Shown here: piece by piece, positions 8,038 to 16,500 of the stretch | Layout of the letters: the number at the start of each line of letters is the position of its first letter | How positions within the stretch are numbered: the stretch's first letter is position 1 | Source: Flavobacteriales bacterium | Lineage (GTDB): Bacteria > Bacteroidota > Bacteroidia > Flavobacteriales_D > Crocinitomicaceae | Direction: 5' to 3' | Assembly (NCBI GenBank): GCA_947488235.1 | Contig: CANLAQ010000013.1 | Location: forward strand, 1 to 56,400 | DNA length: 56,400 nucleotides | Notes under the pieces: generated by a model | What the model saw: the letters and a program-made list of their open reading frames with translations, nothing else | Told to the model about the DNA's origin: nothing | Databases searched by the model: none | Program-made: the position numbers and the translations under genes

Positions 8038-10656
8038 ATGAAAGTACAAAAAGAAATTGCGGAGACGCCTTTAATGAAACAATACAACCAAATTAAAGGA
8101 AGACATCCCGATGCTTTATTGCTTTTTCGTGTAGGTGATTTTTACGAAACCTTTGGAGAAGACGCCATCAGAACTTCACGAATTTTAGGCATTGTACTGA
8201 CAAAAAGAAAAAATGGAAGTGCTTCAGAGATTGAGTTAGCAGGTTTTCCCCATCACTCTTTGGATGTCTATTTACCAAAATTAGTGCGTGCTGGACTGCG
8301 GGTGGCGATATGTGATCAACTTGAAGATCCTAAATTAACCAAAACCATAGTTAAAAGAGGTGTAACTGAATTAGTAACTCCAGGAGTTGCGTTTAATGAT
8401 CAAGTACTGCAGCAAAAAAAGAATAATTTCTTGTGTGCTTTAGTGTTTGAAAAAGAAACGATAGGCGTAGCTTTTTTAGATATTTCTACCGGAGAGTTTT
8501 TGGTTGGACAAGGCGATAAAGAGCATATTGATAAATTGGTTGCTGGATTCAATCCAAGTGAATTTATTTTTCGTAAGAAGGATACTGCTGCATTTAAAGA
8601 GGTGTTTAGCGAGCAACATTGTCATTTCAGAATGGAAGAATGGTTGTATACCTTAGATTATGCCACTGAAAGCTTAAACAAACACTTTAAAACAAAATCA
8701 TTAAAAGGCTTTGGAATTGAAAATTTGCCTTTAGGGACCATTGCAGCAGGTGCAGCCTTGTTTTATCTATCGGAGAATCAACACAAATCCTTAGGTCATA
8801 TTAATACTTTAGGGAGAATTGAGGAGCGCAATTATGTATGGTTGGACCGATTTACCATTAGAAATTTAGAATTGGTTTATTCCCCACACGACAATGCCAA
8901 GACCTTATTAGATGTGCTGGACAAAACGGTTAGTCCAATGGGAGGACGGCTCATGCACCGTTGGTTGATCTTGCCATTGAAAGACGCTGGAGAAATTAGA
9001 CATCGACACAGTATCGTCAAATGGTTAAAAAACAATCCCGATCAGATGGATGAATTGGGAGGAATTTTAAAAGATATTGGAGATTTAGAACGCTTGATTG
9101 CAAAGGTGGCAGTAGGAAAAATTAATCCTAGAGAATTAGCGCATCTCAAGCGAACGATGATTCGAATTCCACTTATAAAAAATATATTAGAAAAGAACAA
9201 AACCGAAAAAGAGTTGGTTCATATTATCAACAAGCTCAATGGCTGTGAAGAATTAGTAGCTAAAATAAACGATATTTTGGCTGATGAGCCTGCTGTACAA
9301 ATTGGAAAAGGGCCGATCATAAAAGAAGGTTTTGATGACGAACTGGATGAATTGCGCGCCATATCAGGAAGCGGAAAAGATTATTTAGATCAATTACAAG
9401 ATCGTGAATCCTTAAGGACTGGGATTTCAAGTCTCAAAATTTCATTCAATAATGTCTTTGGATATTATATTGAGGTGCGAAATACCCATAAAGACAAAGT
9501 TCCAGAAGAATGGATCAGGCGACAAACATTAGTAAATGCAGAACGATACATCACGGAGGAACTAAAAACATATGAGACAAAGATTCTAGGGGCAGAAGAA
9601 AAAATCTATGCGATAGAGGCGCGATTATTTACAGAACTGGTCCAATATTTAAGCGCTTACATTATCCCGATTCAACAAAATGCTGCCGTTATTGCTAAAA
9701 TAGACTGTCTATATTCCTTTGCGACAGTGGCAAGCAAACACAATTATATTCAACCTGAAATCAACGATAGTTTTGCAATAAATATTCATAATGGAAGGCA
9801 TCCTGTAATTGAGCAGCAACTTAAACATGAGGAAGATTATATTGCAAATGATGTATTCTTGGATAATGAGACCCAGCAATTAATAATGATTACCGGTCCC
9901 AATATGAGTGGTAAGAGCGCCTTGTTGAGACAAACTGCTTTGATTGTACTTATGGCGCAAATGGGGTCCTTTGTTCCTGCAGATCTTGCTGAAATTGGAA
10001 TTGTAGATAAGGTTTTTACCCGTGTTGGAGCGTCAGATAACATTTCTTCTGGAGAATCAACTTTTATGGTTGAGATGAATGAAACGGCAAGTATTTTAAA
10101 TAATATCTCCCCTCGCAGTTTGATTATTTTAGATGAAATTGGACGAGGTACGAGTACTTATGATGGCATTTCAATTGCTTGGTCCATTGCAGAATATTTA
10201 CATGAAAATAAAATAGCGCATTGTAAAACCCTATTTGCTACTCATTATCACGAATTAAATGAAATGACAAATCATTTCACAAGAATAAAAAATTACACCA
10301 TTTCTGTAAAAGAAATCGGAAATTCTATTTTATTTCTGCGCAAATTAATTCCCGGGGGGAGTGAGCATTCCTTTGGAATTCATGTGGCGAGAATGGCGGG
10401 AATGCCCAATGCTGTAATCAAAAGAGCAGAAGAAGTTTTAAGTGATTTAGAAAAAACACATGCACAAGTTGGAGAAAAGCAAAGCGTTGCGGGCGGAAAA
10501 AACAAGAAAAACGAAATGCAGCTTAGTTTTTTCCAATTAAACGATCCTGTTTTGGAACAAATACATGAGCAATTAATTCAAATTGACATCAACACATTGA
10601 CGCCAGTAGAGGCATTAATGAAGTTGCATGAAATAAAAAAACTAACGGGAGGATAA
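8038..10656 (+). CDS. mutS: DNA mismatch repair ATPase MutS
   Basis: An 872-residue MutS1 protein that recognises mismatches and small loops to start mismatch repair. The mismatch-binding domain carries the diagnostic Phe-x-Glu inside GDFYETFGEDA near residues 32-42. Connector, lever and clamp domains follow. The ATPase domain has Walker A GPNMSGKSALLR at about 620-631, Walker B SLIILDEIGRGTSTYDG, and the downstream LFATHYHEL. The C-terminal region with LSFFQL and PVEALMKLHEIKKL matches full-length MutS1, so it is not MutS2. It stands alone on the plus strand, with tRNA genes downstream. Confidence 0.98.
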   Translation: MKVQKEIAETPLMKQYNQIKGRHPDALLLFRVGDFYETFGEDAIRTSRILGIVLTKRKNGSASEIELAGFPHHSLDVYLPKLVRAGLRVAICDQLEDPKLTKTIVKRGVTELVTPGVAFNDQVLQQKKNNFLCALVFEKETIGVAFLDISTGEFLVGQGDKEHIDKLVAGFNPSEFIFRKKDTAAFKEVFSEQHCHFRMEEWLYTLDYATESLNKHFKTKSLKGFGIENLPLGTIAAGAALFYLSENQHKSLGHINTLGRIEERNYVWLDRFTIRNLELVYSPHDNAKTLLDVLDKTVSPMGGRLMHRWLILPLKDAGEIRHRHSIVKWLKNNPDQMDELGGILKDIGDLERLIAKVAVGKINPRELAHLKRTMIRIPLIKNILEKNKTEKELVHIINKLNGCEELVAKINDILADEPAVQIGKGPIIKEGFDDELDELRAISGSGKDYLDQLQDRESLRTGISSLKISFNNVFGYYIEVRNTHKDKVPEEWIRRQTLVNAERYITEELKTYETKILGAEEKIYAIEARLFTELVQYLSAYIIPIQQNAAVIAKIDCLYSFATVASKHNYIQPEINDSFAINIHNGRHPVIEQQLKHEEDYIANDVFLDNETQQLIMITGPNMSGKSALLRQTALIVLMAQMGSFVPADLAEIGIVDKVFTRVGASDNISSGESTFMVEMNETASILNNISPRSLIILDEIGRGTSTYDGISIAWSIAEYLHENKIAHCKTLFATHYHELNEMTNHFTRIKNYTISVKEIGNSILFLRKLIPGGSEHSFGIHVARMAGMPNAVIKRAEEVLSDLEKTHAQVGEKQSVAGGKNKKNEMQLSFFQLNDPVLEQIHEQLIQIDINTLTPVEALMKLHEIKKLTGG

Positions 10657-10695
10657 ATTTTTATCAAAAAGAGTAGAAAATTATTGAAATTTTCA

Positions 10696-10703
10696 TAAAT
10701 TTG
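10696..10703 (+). promoter_or_regulatory. -7 element (TAAATTTG) for the tRNA-Gly/tRNA-Leu unit
   Basis: TAAATTTG matches the TAnnTTTG consensus exactly and sits 40 bp after the mutS stop and 55 bp before tRNA-Gly. A TTG at 10684-10686 is only 9 bp upstream, so no well-spaced -33 element is visible. The position fits a tRNA operon promoter. Confidence 0.42.
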
Positions 10704-10757
10704 TGCCCCCTAAGGAAAACAATTTACTTGAACGAAAGTAAATAGGGAAAGATTATT

Positions 10758-10833
<76 letters not shown>

Positions 10834-10865
10834 AAGAAACTACCGAATAATATATATTATTCAAT

Positions 10866-10949
10866 GCTCGAGTGGTGGAATTGGTAGACACGCCGGACTT
10901 AAAATCCTGTGCCTGTATGGGCGTGCGGGTTCAAGTCCCGCCTCGAGTA
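10866..10949 (+). tRNA. tRNA-Leu (anticodon TAA)
   Basis: The acceptor stem is GCTCGAG/CTCGAGT with discriminator A at 10949. The anticodon loop CTTAAAA gives anticodon TAA, reading UUA. A long variable arm is present, and the T loop is TTCAAGT. CCA is not encoded. The gene is 84 nt, follows tRNA-Gly in the same direction and ends directly at a hairpin terminator. Confidence 0.96.
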
Positions 10950-10950
10950 C

Positions 10951-10980
10951 AAAAACCCTGACTTAATGTTGGGGTTTTTT
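10951..10980 (+). terminator. Intrinsic terminator after tRNA-Leu(TAA)
   Basis: AAAAACCC (10951-10958) pairs with GGGTTTTT (10972-10979), and the pairing runs into a tract of six T. The stem starts one base after the tRNA. It would end the tRNA-Gly/tRNA-Leu transcript. Confidence 0.65.
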
Positions 10981-11029
10981 GTTATTGAAACTTGTGTTAG
11001 GGCTTCCACCTTACGCAAGCAAGTTAGAT

Positions 11030-11059
11030 CCCAAATGACTTCGGTTGTTTGGGGTTTTT
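11030..11059 (+). terminator. Second intrinsic terminator with UUCG tetraloop
   Basis: CCCAAATGAC (11030-11039) and GTTGTTTGGG (11044-11053) form a 10-bp stem with two G-T wobbles, capped by a TTCG tetraloop and followed by GTTTTT. No plus-strand gene lies between this and the first terminator, so it acts as a backup stop before the minus-strand genes. Confidence 0.6.
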
Positions 11060-11137
11060 CGTTTATGTCACAGCCTAATTCTTGATTCCAAGAATTGATA
11101 TTTCAAAGCGTAATCCTGTGGAGGAGGATATTGGGTC

Positions 11138-11908
11138 TTAGTTGAATTTTTTACGATCTCTAGATTCGACCTCTAACATTTTTTGTCCATCAATTTTATC
11201 ATAGATGGTAACATTCGAAAAAACACTCTTTTTAATTTTTTTCTTAAGACACTTATCGATATTTATAGTTTTATAATTTTCAAATGATATGAATGTCAAT
11301 TCTTGGTAGCTGCAGATATTAGTAGGCCAATTCTTGAAAGAACAGTAAAAGGAAAACTGAAAAATATTTGGCATTTGCTCGATTGGAAAACAACCCAATT
11401 TTGGAGCTTTCAATTCAATTAAACCCAAATTAGGAAAGTACTTTTCAGATTTCCAATCGATTAATTCGGGTGCGTCAATGTCTAAAATATCCAATCTATT
11501 TAATGATGCATTTTCCATTGAAAGCGTCGTTAAATTTTTAGATTGTATGGTCAAATGCTCAAGAGTTGAGAAGGCCGGTAGGATAAGCTTTGATCCATTA
11601 TATTCTTCAATAAATAAATGCGTTAAACTATCCATTTTCAATTCAGAAATCAACTGAATAAAGTCTTGAGATGGACTAATTAACTTTATTTCTTTAAGTT
11701 GAGGGTTGTTAATAATTGATTGTTTTGCATTTCCTTCTGACAGATTATTAAATACAATAATTATAGCTTTTAAGCTGTCAACTTTAGAGACCATTTCATT
11801 TTCATTAATGACTTTAAAATACAGATCATCGTTATATGGTTTAAGTTCTTGACTTAATGCATTCAATGAAAAAAATGCAATGGATATTAAATAGAGTAAT
11901 GACTTCAT
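11138..11908 (-). CDS. Hypothetical exported protein with leucine-rich, LRR-like segment
   Basis: A 256-residue protein that I do not recognise as a named family. It has a clear signal peptide (about residues 1-19, LLYLISIAFFSLNALSQ). Residues about 70-215 show spaced leucine/isoleucine strands (LKEIKLISP, LEHLTIQSKNLTTLSM, LNRLDILDIDAPELID, LGLIELKAPKLG) that look like irregular leucine-rich repeats. Two cysteines near the end of this region could form a disulfide. The C-terminus is short and basic, with no T9SS sorting motif. It is followed upstream by an unrelated small membrane protein on the same strand, 52 bp away. Function unknown. Confidence 0.6.
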   Translation of the reverse strand: MKSLLYLISIAFFSLNALSQELKPYNDDLYFKVINENEMVSKVDSLKAIIIVFNNLSEGNAKQSIINNPQLKEIKLISPSQDFIQLISELKMDSLTHLFIEEYNGSKLILPAFSTLEHLTIQSKNLTTLSMENASLNRLDILDIDAPELIDWKSEKYFPNLGLIELKAPKLGCFPIEQMPNIFQFSFYCSFKNWPTNICSYQELTFISFENYKTINIDKCLKKKIKKSVFSNVTIYDKIDGQKMLEVESRDRKKFN

Positions 11909-11960
11909 TGTTAATGATGATTTGTCTGTCCAAATTTGAGTAGAAATTTAGACAATTTTG

Positions 11961-12395
11961 TTATTTATTATTGTTGTAATGCTGCTTTTCGTGTTTCCGT
12001 CCAATTAGATAGGTCACACCGTAAATAATTAATAAATAAGGTGAATAAAATACAAATGTGATTATAGCTTTTAATGGCCATCCTATTCCCATAATGCTTG
12101 TCTCAAGGCTTTTTACTTTGTCCAGATGCTCTGGTAAAACTCTTCCATAAAATTCAGTTTCATTCATTCCGTCGATGTCATAACCGTAATGTTTAAGTAA
12201 AAGCAAGTCTGAAGTGTGAGTCCACCAAGCAAAAATAAGGGTAATCAATGCTGTCAGAATTACTCCAATTGTCAAGTACACAACGAACTTATATTTAATG
12301 TTTGTTCGACGAATGAACCGAAGTAAAAGAGGTGGGCTTATCAAAAGTCCAACAAGTAGTAAAAAGGTTATTGCAGTTACTAAAAATTCCTCCAT
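11961..12395 (-). CDS. Hypothetical small membrane protein
   Basis: A 144-residue protein of no recognised family. Three hydrophobic segments are visible: residues about 5-27 (LVTAITFLLLVGLLISPPLL), about 36-60 (VVYLTIGVILTALITLIFAW) and about 108-130 (ITFVFYSPYLLIIYGVTYLI). Between the second and third lies a charged loop of about 45 residues. The C-terminus is basic and Asn-rich. It sits between the LRR-like protein and kup on the same strand. The 50-bp gap to kup does not establish co-transcription, and no transport or enzymatic motif is visible. Confidence 0.55.
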   Translation of the reverse strand: MEEFLVTAITFLLLVGLLISPPLLLRFIRRTNIKYKFVVYLTIGVILTALITLIFAWWTHTSDLLLLKHYGYDIDGMNETEFYGRVLPEHLDKVKSLETSIMGIGWPLKAIITFVFYSPYLLIIYGVTYLIGRKHEKQHYNNNK

Positions 12396-12445
12396 AGTTC
12401 ATTTTCTATGTTTACTCTTTAATAGCTTAGCGAGGGTTTGTTTTA

Positions 12446-14446
12446 CTAAAAGTGCTTTTTACTGTGCCTTGATAAAGCAATTTTGGAATTTTGCTTTGAA
12501 TAATCTTCCCAATCTTCGATTAATTCTTGAGAATACTGTTTAGTGACGGAAATAGGAATATGTTCTACCAATACATTTGTTTTGTCCAAGCCAAAATCCT
12601 CCGCTGGCTTTAGACCTGTTGCTTTAATAAATCTGTAGGTTTTAACCGCTAATATTTGAAATGGCGTTAATAAATTATTCGTGGCTACTCTTGAATTTAA
12701 TACGATAAATTTAAAGTCTGCTTCTGAAAACTCTCCCCTTACCGACTCGAAAACACTTTGTCCGGTCAATTCTCCTTTTTCAATCATTTTGCATTGAATT
12801 TGACGCATCAGGTATTCTGTTCTAAGTTCCTCCTTAAATCCAAGGTGTAAGCTTACATAATAGCAAGATTGGTCTATTACTTCATGAACAGAATAATGCA
12901 AGCCCCAAGGTTCATTGAGTATATCAAAATGCAAGAACCAAATAACCCCTGCTTTACGAGGGCGTTTTCTAAATAAAGAATAAAAAATGGTCGCATCTAA
13001 TTTATTTGGATTATCACTTCTGGTCGGATAAACAAGATTAGTGGCTTCATAAGGAACCATTTTGTCTTTATTTATAGCATTTATTAAAGGAACAATTTTA
13101 GACATAGGTACATACTCTGTTATGCGCTTTCGGAGTAATCTAGCCTTAAAATACATGAACAACAAGCCAAAGAAGGTAAAGGAAAGTATTAAAGTAAACC
13201 AACCTCCATGGGCGATTTTTCCGATATTAGAAAAAAGAAAGATTCCTTCAATACCTAAGAAAAGGACAAACAGAAGGATATAGGCAATTTTTTGCTTTGG
13301 GTGTTTTAATATCATTAGAAAGCCTAGCAAAATGGAGGTCATTACCATGTTGATGGTGATCGCCAGTCCATAAGTGGCTTCCATATTGGCTGATTTCTTG
13401 AAAATTGCGATCACCAATAAACAGCCCGCCATTAAAAACCAATTAATAAAGGGAATATAGATTTGTCCTTGATGATCTGAAGGAAATTTCACCTTAAGAT
13501 TGGTCCATAGATTCAATTTAATGGCCTCATTCATTAAACTAAACACCCCTGTGATCAATGCTTGCGAAGCAATAATGGCGGCTGAGGTTGCAATAACAAT
13601 GGCGAAGGGAACCAGTGAAGAGGGAACCATTGCATAGAATATTGTTTGTTTGGGTTGCAAAGCAAATCCATCGGTAAGACAAAGTGCAGCTTGTCCAAAA
13701 TAATTCAATAATAACAAGACACTAATAAAAGTCCAGCTTATTCTGATGTTTCGTTTTCCACAATGCCCCAAATCAGAATAGAGTGCCTCCGCTCCAGTAG
13801 TACATAAAAAAACAGCACCAAGTACCCAAAATCCTCCTTTAACATTTACGACGAGGTTGTAAGCATAATAAGGATTAAAAGCTTTTAATACTTCCGGGTT
13901 TTTCACAATATTAACGAGTCCCAAATACCCTAAAAACAAAAACCAAACAATCATTACCGGACCGAAGGCCTTTCCAATTGCAGCGGTACCAAATTGCTGG
14001 ATCATAAAAAGGACAATAATAATTCCAACTACAAACGGCATTACCGGAAAATCGGGGAAAATAGTGGTTATTCCCTCAGCGGCTGAAGAAATTGAAATCG
14101 CAGGTGTAATAAAGCCATCGGCCATTAGCGTTGCACAACCGATGAGCGCTGGAATGATAATCCATTTTACCCGTCTTTCCTTCAAAAGAGCAAAAAGAGC
14201 AAAAATACCTCCCTCACCATTATTGTCTGCATTAAGGGCAATATAGATATATTTTATTGTAGCCAATAATAATAAGGTCCAGAAAACAGCGGATAGTCCT
14301 CCCATAATAAGTGGGGCAGAAAAATTTGAACCGCCAGTAATGGTTTGAAAAACATATAAAGGAGAAGTACCTATATCACCGAAAACAATTCCAATTGCCA
14401 CTAATAATGTTGCCGCACTAACCCTTTTTTTCGTTGAATAGTCCAT
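12446..14446 (-). CDS. kup: KUP-family potassium uptake transporter
   Basis: A 666-residue inner-membrane protein that probably imports K+ by proton symport. The family N-terminal signature GIVFGDIGTSPLYVFQTI is at residues 18-35. Other conserved pieces are NADNNGEGGIFALFALL and GAEALYSDLGHCGKRNI. About 12 membrane segments run to residue about 450, followed by a cytoplasmic C-terminal domain, normal for Kup. It is preceded on the same strand by the TMTC-like gene, with a 58-bp gap holding a 20-bp palindrome. No regulatory RNA (for example a c-di-AMP riboswitch) is evident upstream. Confidence 0.96.
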   Translation of the reverse strand: MDYSTKKRVSAATLLVAIGIVFGDIGTSPLYVFQTITGGSNFSAPLIMGGLSAVFWTLLLLATIKYIYIALNADNNGEGGIFALFALLKERRVKWIIIPALIGCATLMADGFITPAISISSAAEGITTIFPDFPVMPFVVGIIIVLFMIQQFGTAAIGKAFGPVMIVWFLFLGYLGLVNIVKNPEVLKAFNPYYAYNLVVNVKGGFWVLGAVFLCTTGAEALYSDLGHCGKRNIRISWTFISVLLLLNYFGQAALCLTDGFALQPKQTIFYAMVPSSLVPFAIVIATSAAIIASQALITGVFSLMNEAIKLNLWTNLKVKFPSDHQGQIYIPFINWFLMAGCLLVIAIFKKSANMEATYGLAITINMVMTSILLGFLMILKHPKQKIAYILLFVLFLGIEGIFLFSNIGKIAHGGWFTLILSFTFFGLLFMYFKARLLRKRITEYVPMSKIVPLINAINKDKMVPYEATNLVYPTRSDNPNKLDATIFYSLFRKRPRKAGVIWFLHFDILNEPWGLHYSVHEVIDQSCYYVSLHLGFKEELRTEYLMRQIQCKMIEKGELTGQSVFESVRGEFSEADFKFIVLNSRVATNNLLTPFQILAVKTYRFIKATGLKPAEDFGLDKTNVLVEHIPISVTKQYSQELIEDWEDYSKQNSKIALSRHSKKHF

Positions 14447-14497
14447 CGATTTTCTTTTTAAGTTTACAAATTTGCTTTAAAAAAAGAAAATAACTGT

Positions 14498-14517
14498 AAT
14501 AAAATCATGATTTTATT
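14498..14517. repeat. 20-bp perfect palindrome between TMTC-like gene and kup
   Basis: AATAAAATCATGATTTTATT is exactly self-complementary. It spans the TGA stop codon (14505-14507) of the TPR glycosyltransferase-like gene and lies 52 bp before the kup start. It could act as a weak terminator hairpin or a dimeric regulator site; neither is shown. Confidence 0.5.
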
Positions 14518-16481
14518 CTTTTAATAAATTCTTCTTGAACTGGATAACCTAACATTTTGGCTTTTTCAGCAAATAGGAGTGCGTTTTTATTGTCTGAGAT
14601 TAAATTATAAGCAATGGATAGATTGTAATTTACAAAGGAATCATTTGGTTTTAATTGTACCGCTTTACTTAAATCTACGATGGCTTCTTTGTATTGCTTT
14701 AAATTAATTTTTGCAGTTCCCCGATAAAAATATCCACTGTAATCCAATGGAAATAATTGTATAATTCGAGTGCCCTGCTGGATGGTACTATCAAATTTTT
14801 GGGTATTCAAAAACTCCGCTGCTACACTTTGTTCTATTTGAAGATTTTTAGGGAACAATTGGGCTGCCTTTTGGAAATCCTTAAGCGCCTCCTGATGCTT
14901 TTGCATTTTTGAATAACTAATTCCTCTATTGAGATAAACCTCATAATTATTTTTATTTCTCTCCAGCGCTAAAGCATACATTTCCATGGCCTCTTTAAAT
15001 TTATTATCAAGGGCATACATATTTGCCATATTACTATAAATTAAAGGATCTCTTACACGCGCTTTCACAAGCACTGCGTAATCATTGAAAGCCAAATCCA
15101 TCTTGCCTTGTTCACGATAATAATTTCCTCGGTTCTTATAGGCAACTTCTACACCGGTTTGATCTACCTGAATTGTTTGACCCTTTTGAGAGATTTTAAA
15201 GGGATATTTTTTAATTACATCAGTCCACAAAGTTTCAGAATTCTGCCAAATACCAACACGCTCATAACACAACTTCATAAAAACTAAGACTATAATAATA
15301 GAGCCTGCATACAATACTTTTTTTCGTTTTTGAACCAATTGATCCGCAACACTTGCCATAAGAAAAAAAGCTCCTAAATAAGGGAGATAGGAATATCGAT
15401 CGGCCATAATAGCAGAACCGACTGAAATAAATTGCAACACTAAGGCAATCATCAAAATAAATACCCCCATTCCTAAGAGAAAAGGGGGAAATAAGTTTGA
15501 TTTTTTTCTCCATAATAAAAACCCAGGAATCAATACGATACATAGAGATATAAAAGGTGTTAAATAATAGAAGAAGGGTAAATTACCCGAGTCACTTAAG
15601 CCAGGATAAGGATAAAAAGCAGATAGATTATACGGGATGAATAATTTGACCCAATACATTATAAAGCCATAGGAGGCAAACATTAATTGTTGAACCCAAG
15701 TAAATACCTCATCAGCAGCAATAGCTCCTTTACTTTGTATTTGTAAGGCGTTCCATCCAATCCATATTGAAAAAAGTAAAAAGGGAATCTTTTCAAGAAT
15801 GTTTTTAATAGTAATCTTCTTTTGGTAAAAGTAATCCATTAGCAAGAGGACCAGAGGTAAAGGAACTGCCATTGCTTTACTCAAACATGATGCAATAAAA
15901 ACAAGGGCGGTAAATAGTAAGAATAAATAATTCTTAGTTTTTAAATAAAAGAGATAGAAAATTAGACTCAATAAAAAGAAAAAAGCATATAAAACATCTT
16001 TTCTTTCCGCAATCCAAGCCACACTCTCCACATGCATGGGATGAATACCAAACATAAGAGAGCAAAAGAAGGAAATGTATAGATTTTTTTGACTGAGGAG
16101 ATAAATAAAAATAAAGACCAAAAGTACATTGGCTAAGTGTAATCCAACATTCCAATTGATATAAGACCCTATTTCTAACCCTGATTCTTGATAATTATAC
16201 GCCAAGGTGAACATGGTCAAGGGATGATAATTTAACATTACATCCGTACTTGGAGAAAAAAGCGAATCTATCTTCTCCTCATCAAAGGATCGTATTAAGG
16301 ATTGATCAGTAACATATCCATTATCATCCCAATTGGTTAAACTCTTCTCGGGATCAAAGGCAGGTTGGTAGGCTATTAGTGTTAACATAATAGCTAAAAA
16401 GGCAAGTAGATAAACTACTATTGAGCTTGATTTAGCAGTTGGAACTGCAATCTGTTTTTGTTTTTTATGCGCTTGCTTCAT
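14505..16481 (-). CDS. TMTC-like multipass glycosyltransferase (GT-C type) with C-terminal TPRs
   Basis: A 658-residue protein. Residues about 20-400 hold about 10-11 membrane segments of the GT-C/PMT-like fold. An acidic motif lies in the first extracytoplasmic loop (TNWDDNGYVTD), and the family signature HPMHVESVAWIAERKDVLYA is near residue 145. Residues about 435-650 form tandem tetratricopeptide repeats (for example YKNRGNYYREQGKMDLAFND and YFYRGTAKINLKQYKEAIVD). This layout matches eukaryotic TMTC O-mannosyltransferases and bacterial homologues. A role in lipid-linked mannosylation or glycosylation of exported proteins is inference. It lies 19 bp after the S41 protease gene in the same direction. 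Confidence 0.8.
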   Translation of the reverse strand: MKQAHKKQKQIAVPTAKSSSIVVYLLAFLAIMLTLIAYQPAFDPEKSLTNWDDNGYVTDQSLIRSFDEEKIDSLFSPSTDVMLNYHPLTMFTLAYNYQESGLEIGSYINWNVGLHLANVLLVFIFIYLLSQKNLYISFFCSLMFGIHPMHVESVAWIAERKDVLYAFFFLLSLIFYLFYLKTKNYLFLLFTALVFIASCLSKAMAVPLPLVLLLMDYFYQKKITIKNILEKIPFLLFSIWIGWNALQIQSKGAIAADEVFTWVQQLMFASYGFIMYWVKLFIPYNLSAFYPYPGLSDSGNLPFFYYLTPFISLCIVLIPGFLLWRKKSNLFPPFLLGMGVFILMIALVLQFISVGSAIMADRYSYLPYLGAFFLMASVADQLVQKRKKVLYAGSIIIVLVFMKLCYERVGIWQNSETLWTDVIKKYPFKISQKGQTIQVDQTGVEVAYKNRGNYYREQGKMDLAFNDYAVLVKARVRDPLIYSNMANMYALDNKFKEAMEMYALALERNKNNYEVYLNRGISYSKMQKHQEALKDFQKAAQLFPKNLQIEQSVAAEFLNTQKFDSTIQQGTRIIQLFPLDYSGYFYRGTAKINLKQYKEAIVDLSKAVQLKPNDSFVNYNLSIAYNLISDNKNALLFAEKAKMLGYPVQEEFIKRIKS

Positions 16482-16500
16482 GGCATTTTTAGCAATAAAT

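Noticed and set aside
11077-11096. Perfect 8-bp hairpin AATTCTTG/CAAGAATT between the terminators and the LRR-like gene
   Set aside because: No T-run follows on either strand and there is no associated gene, so it was not called a terminator.
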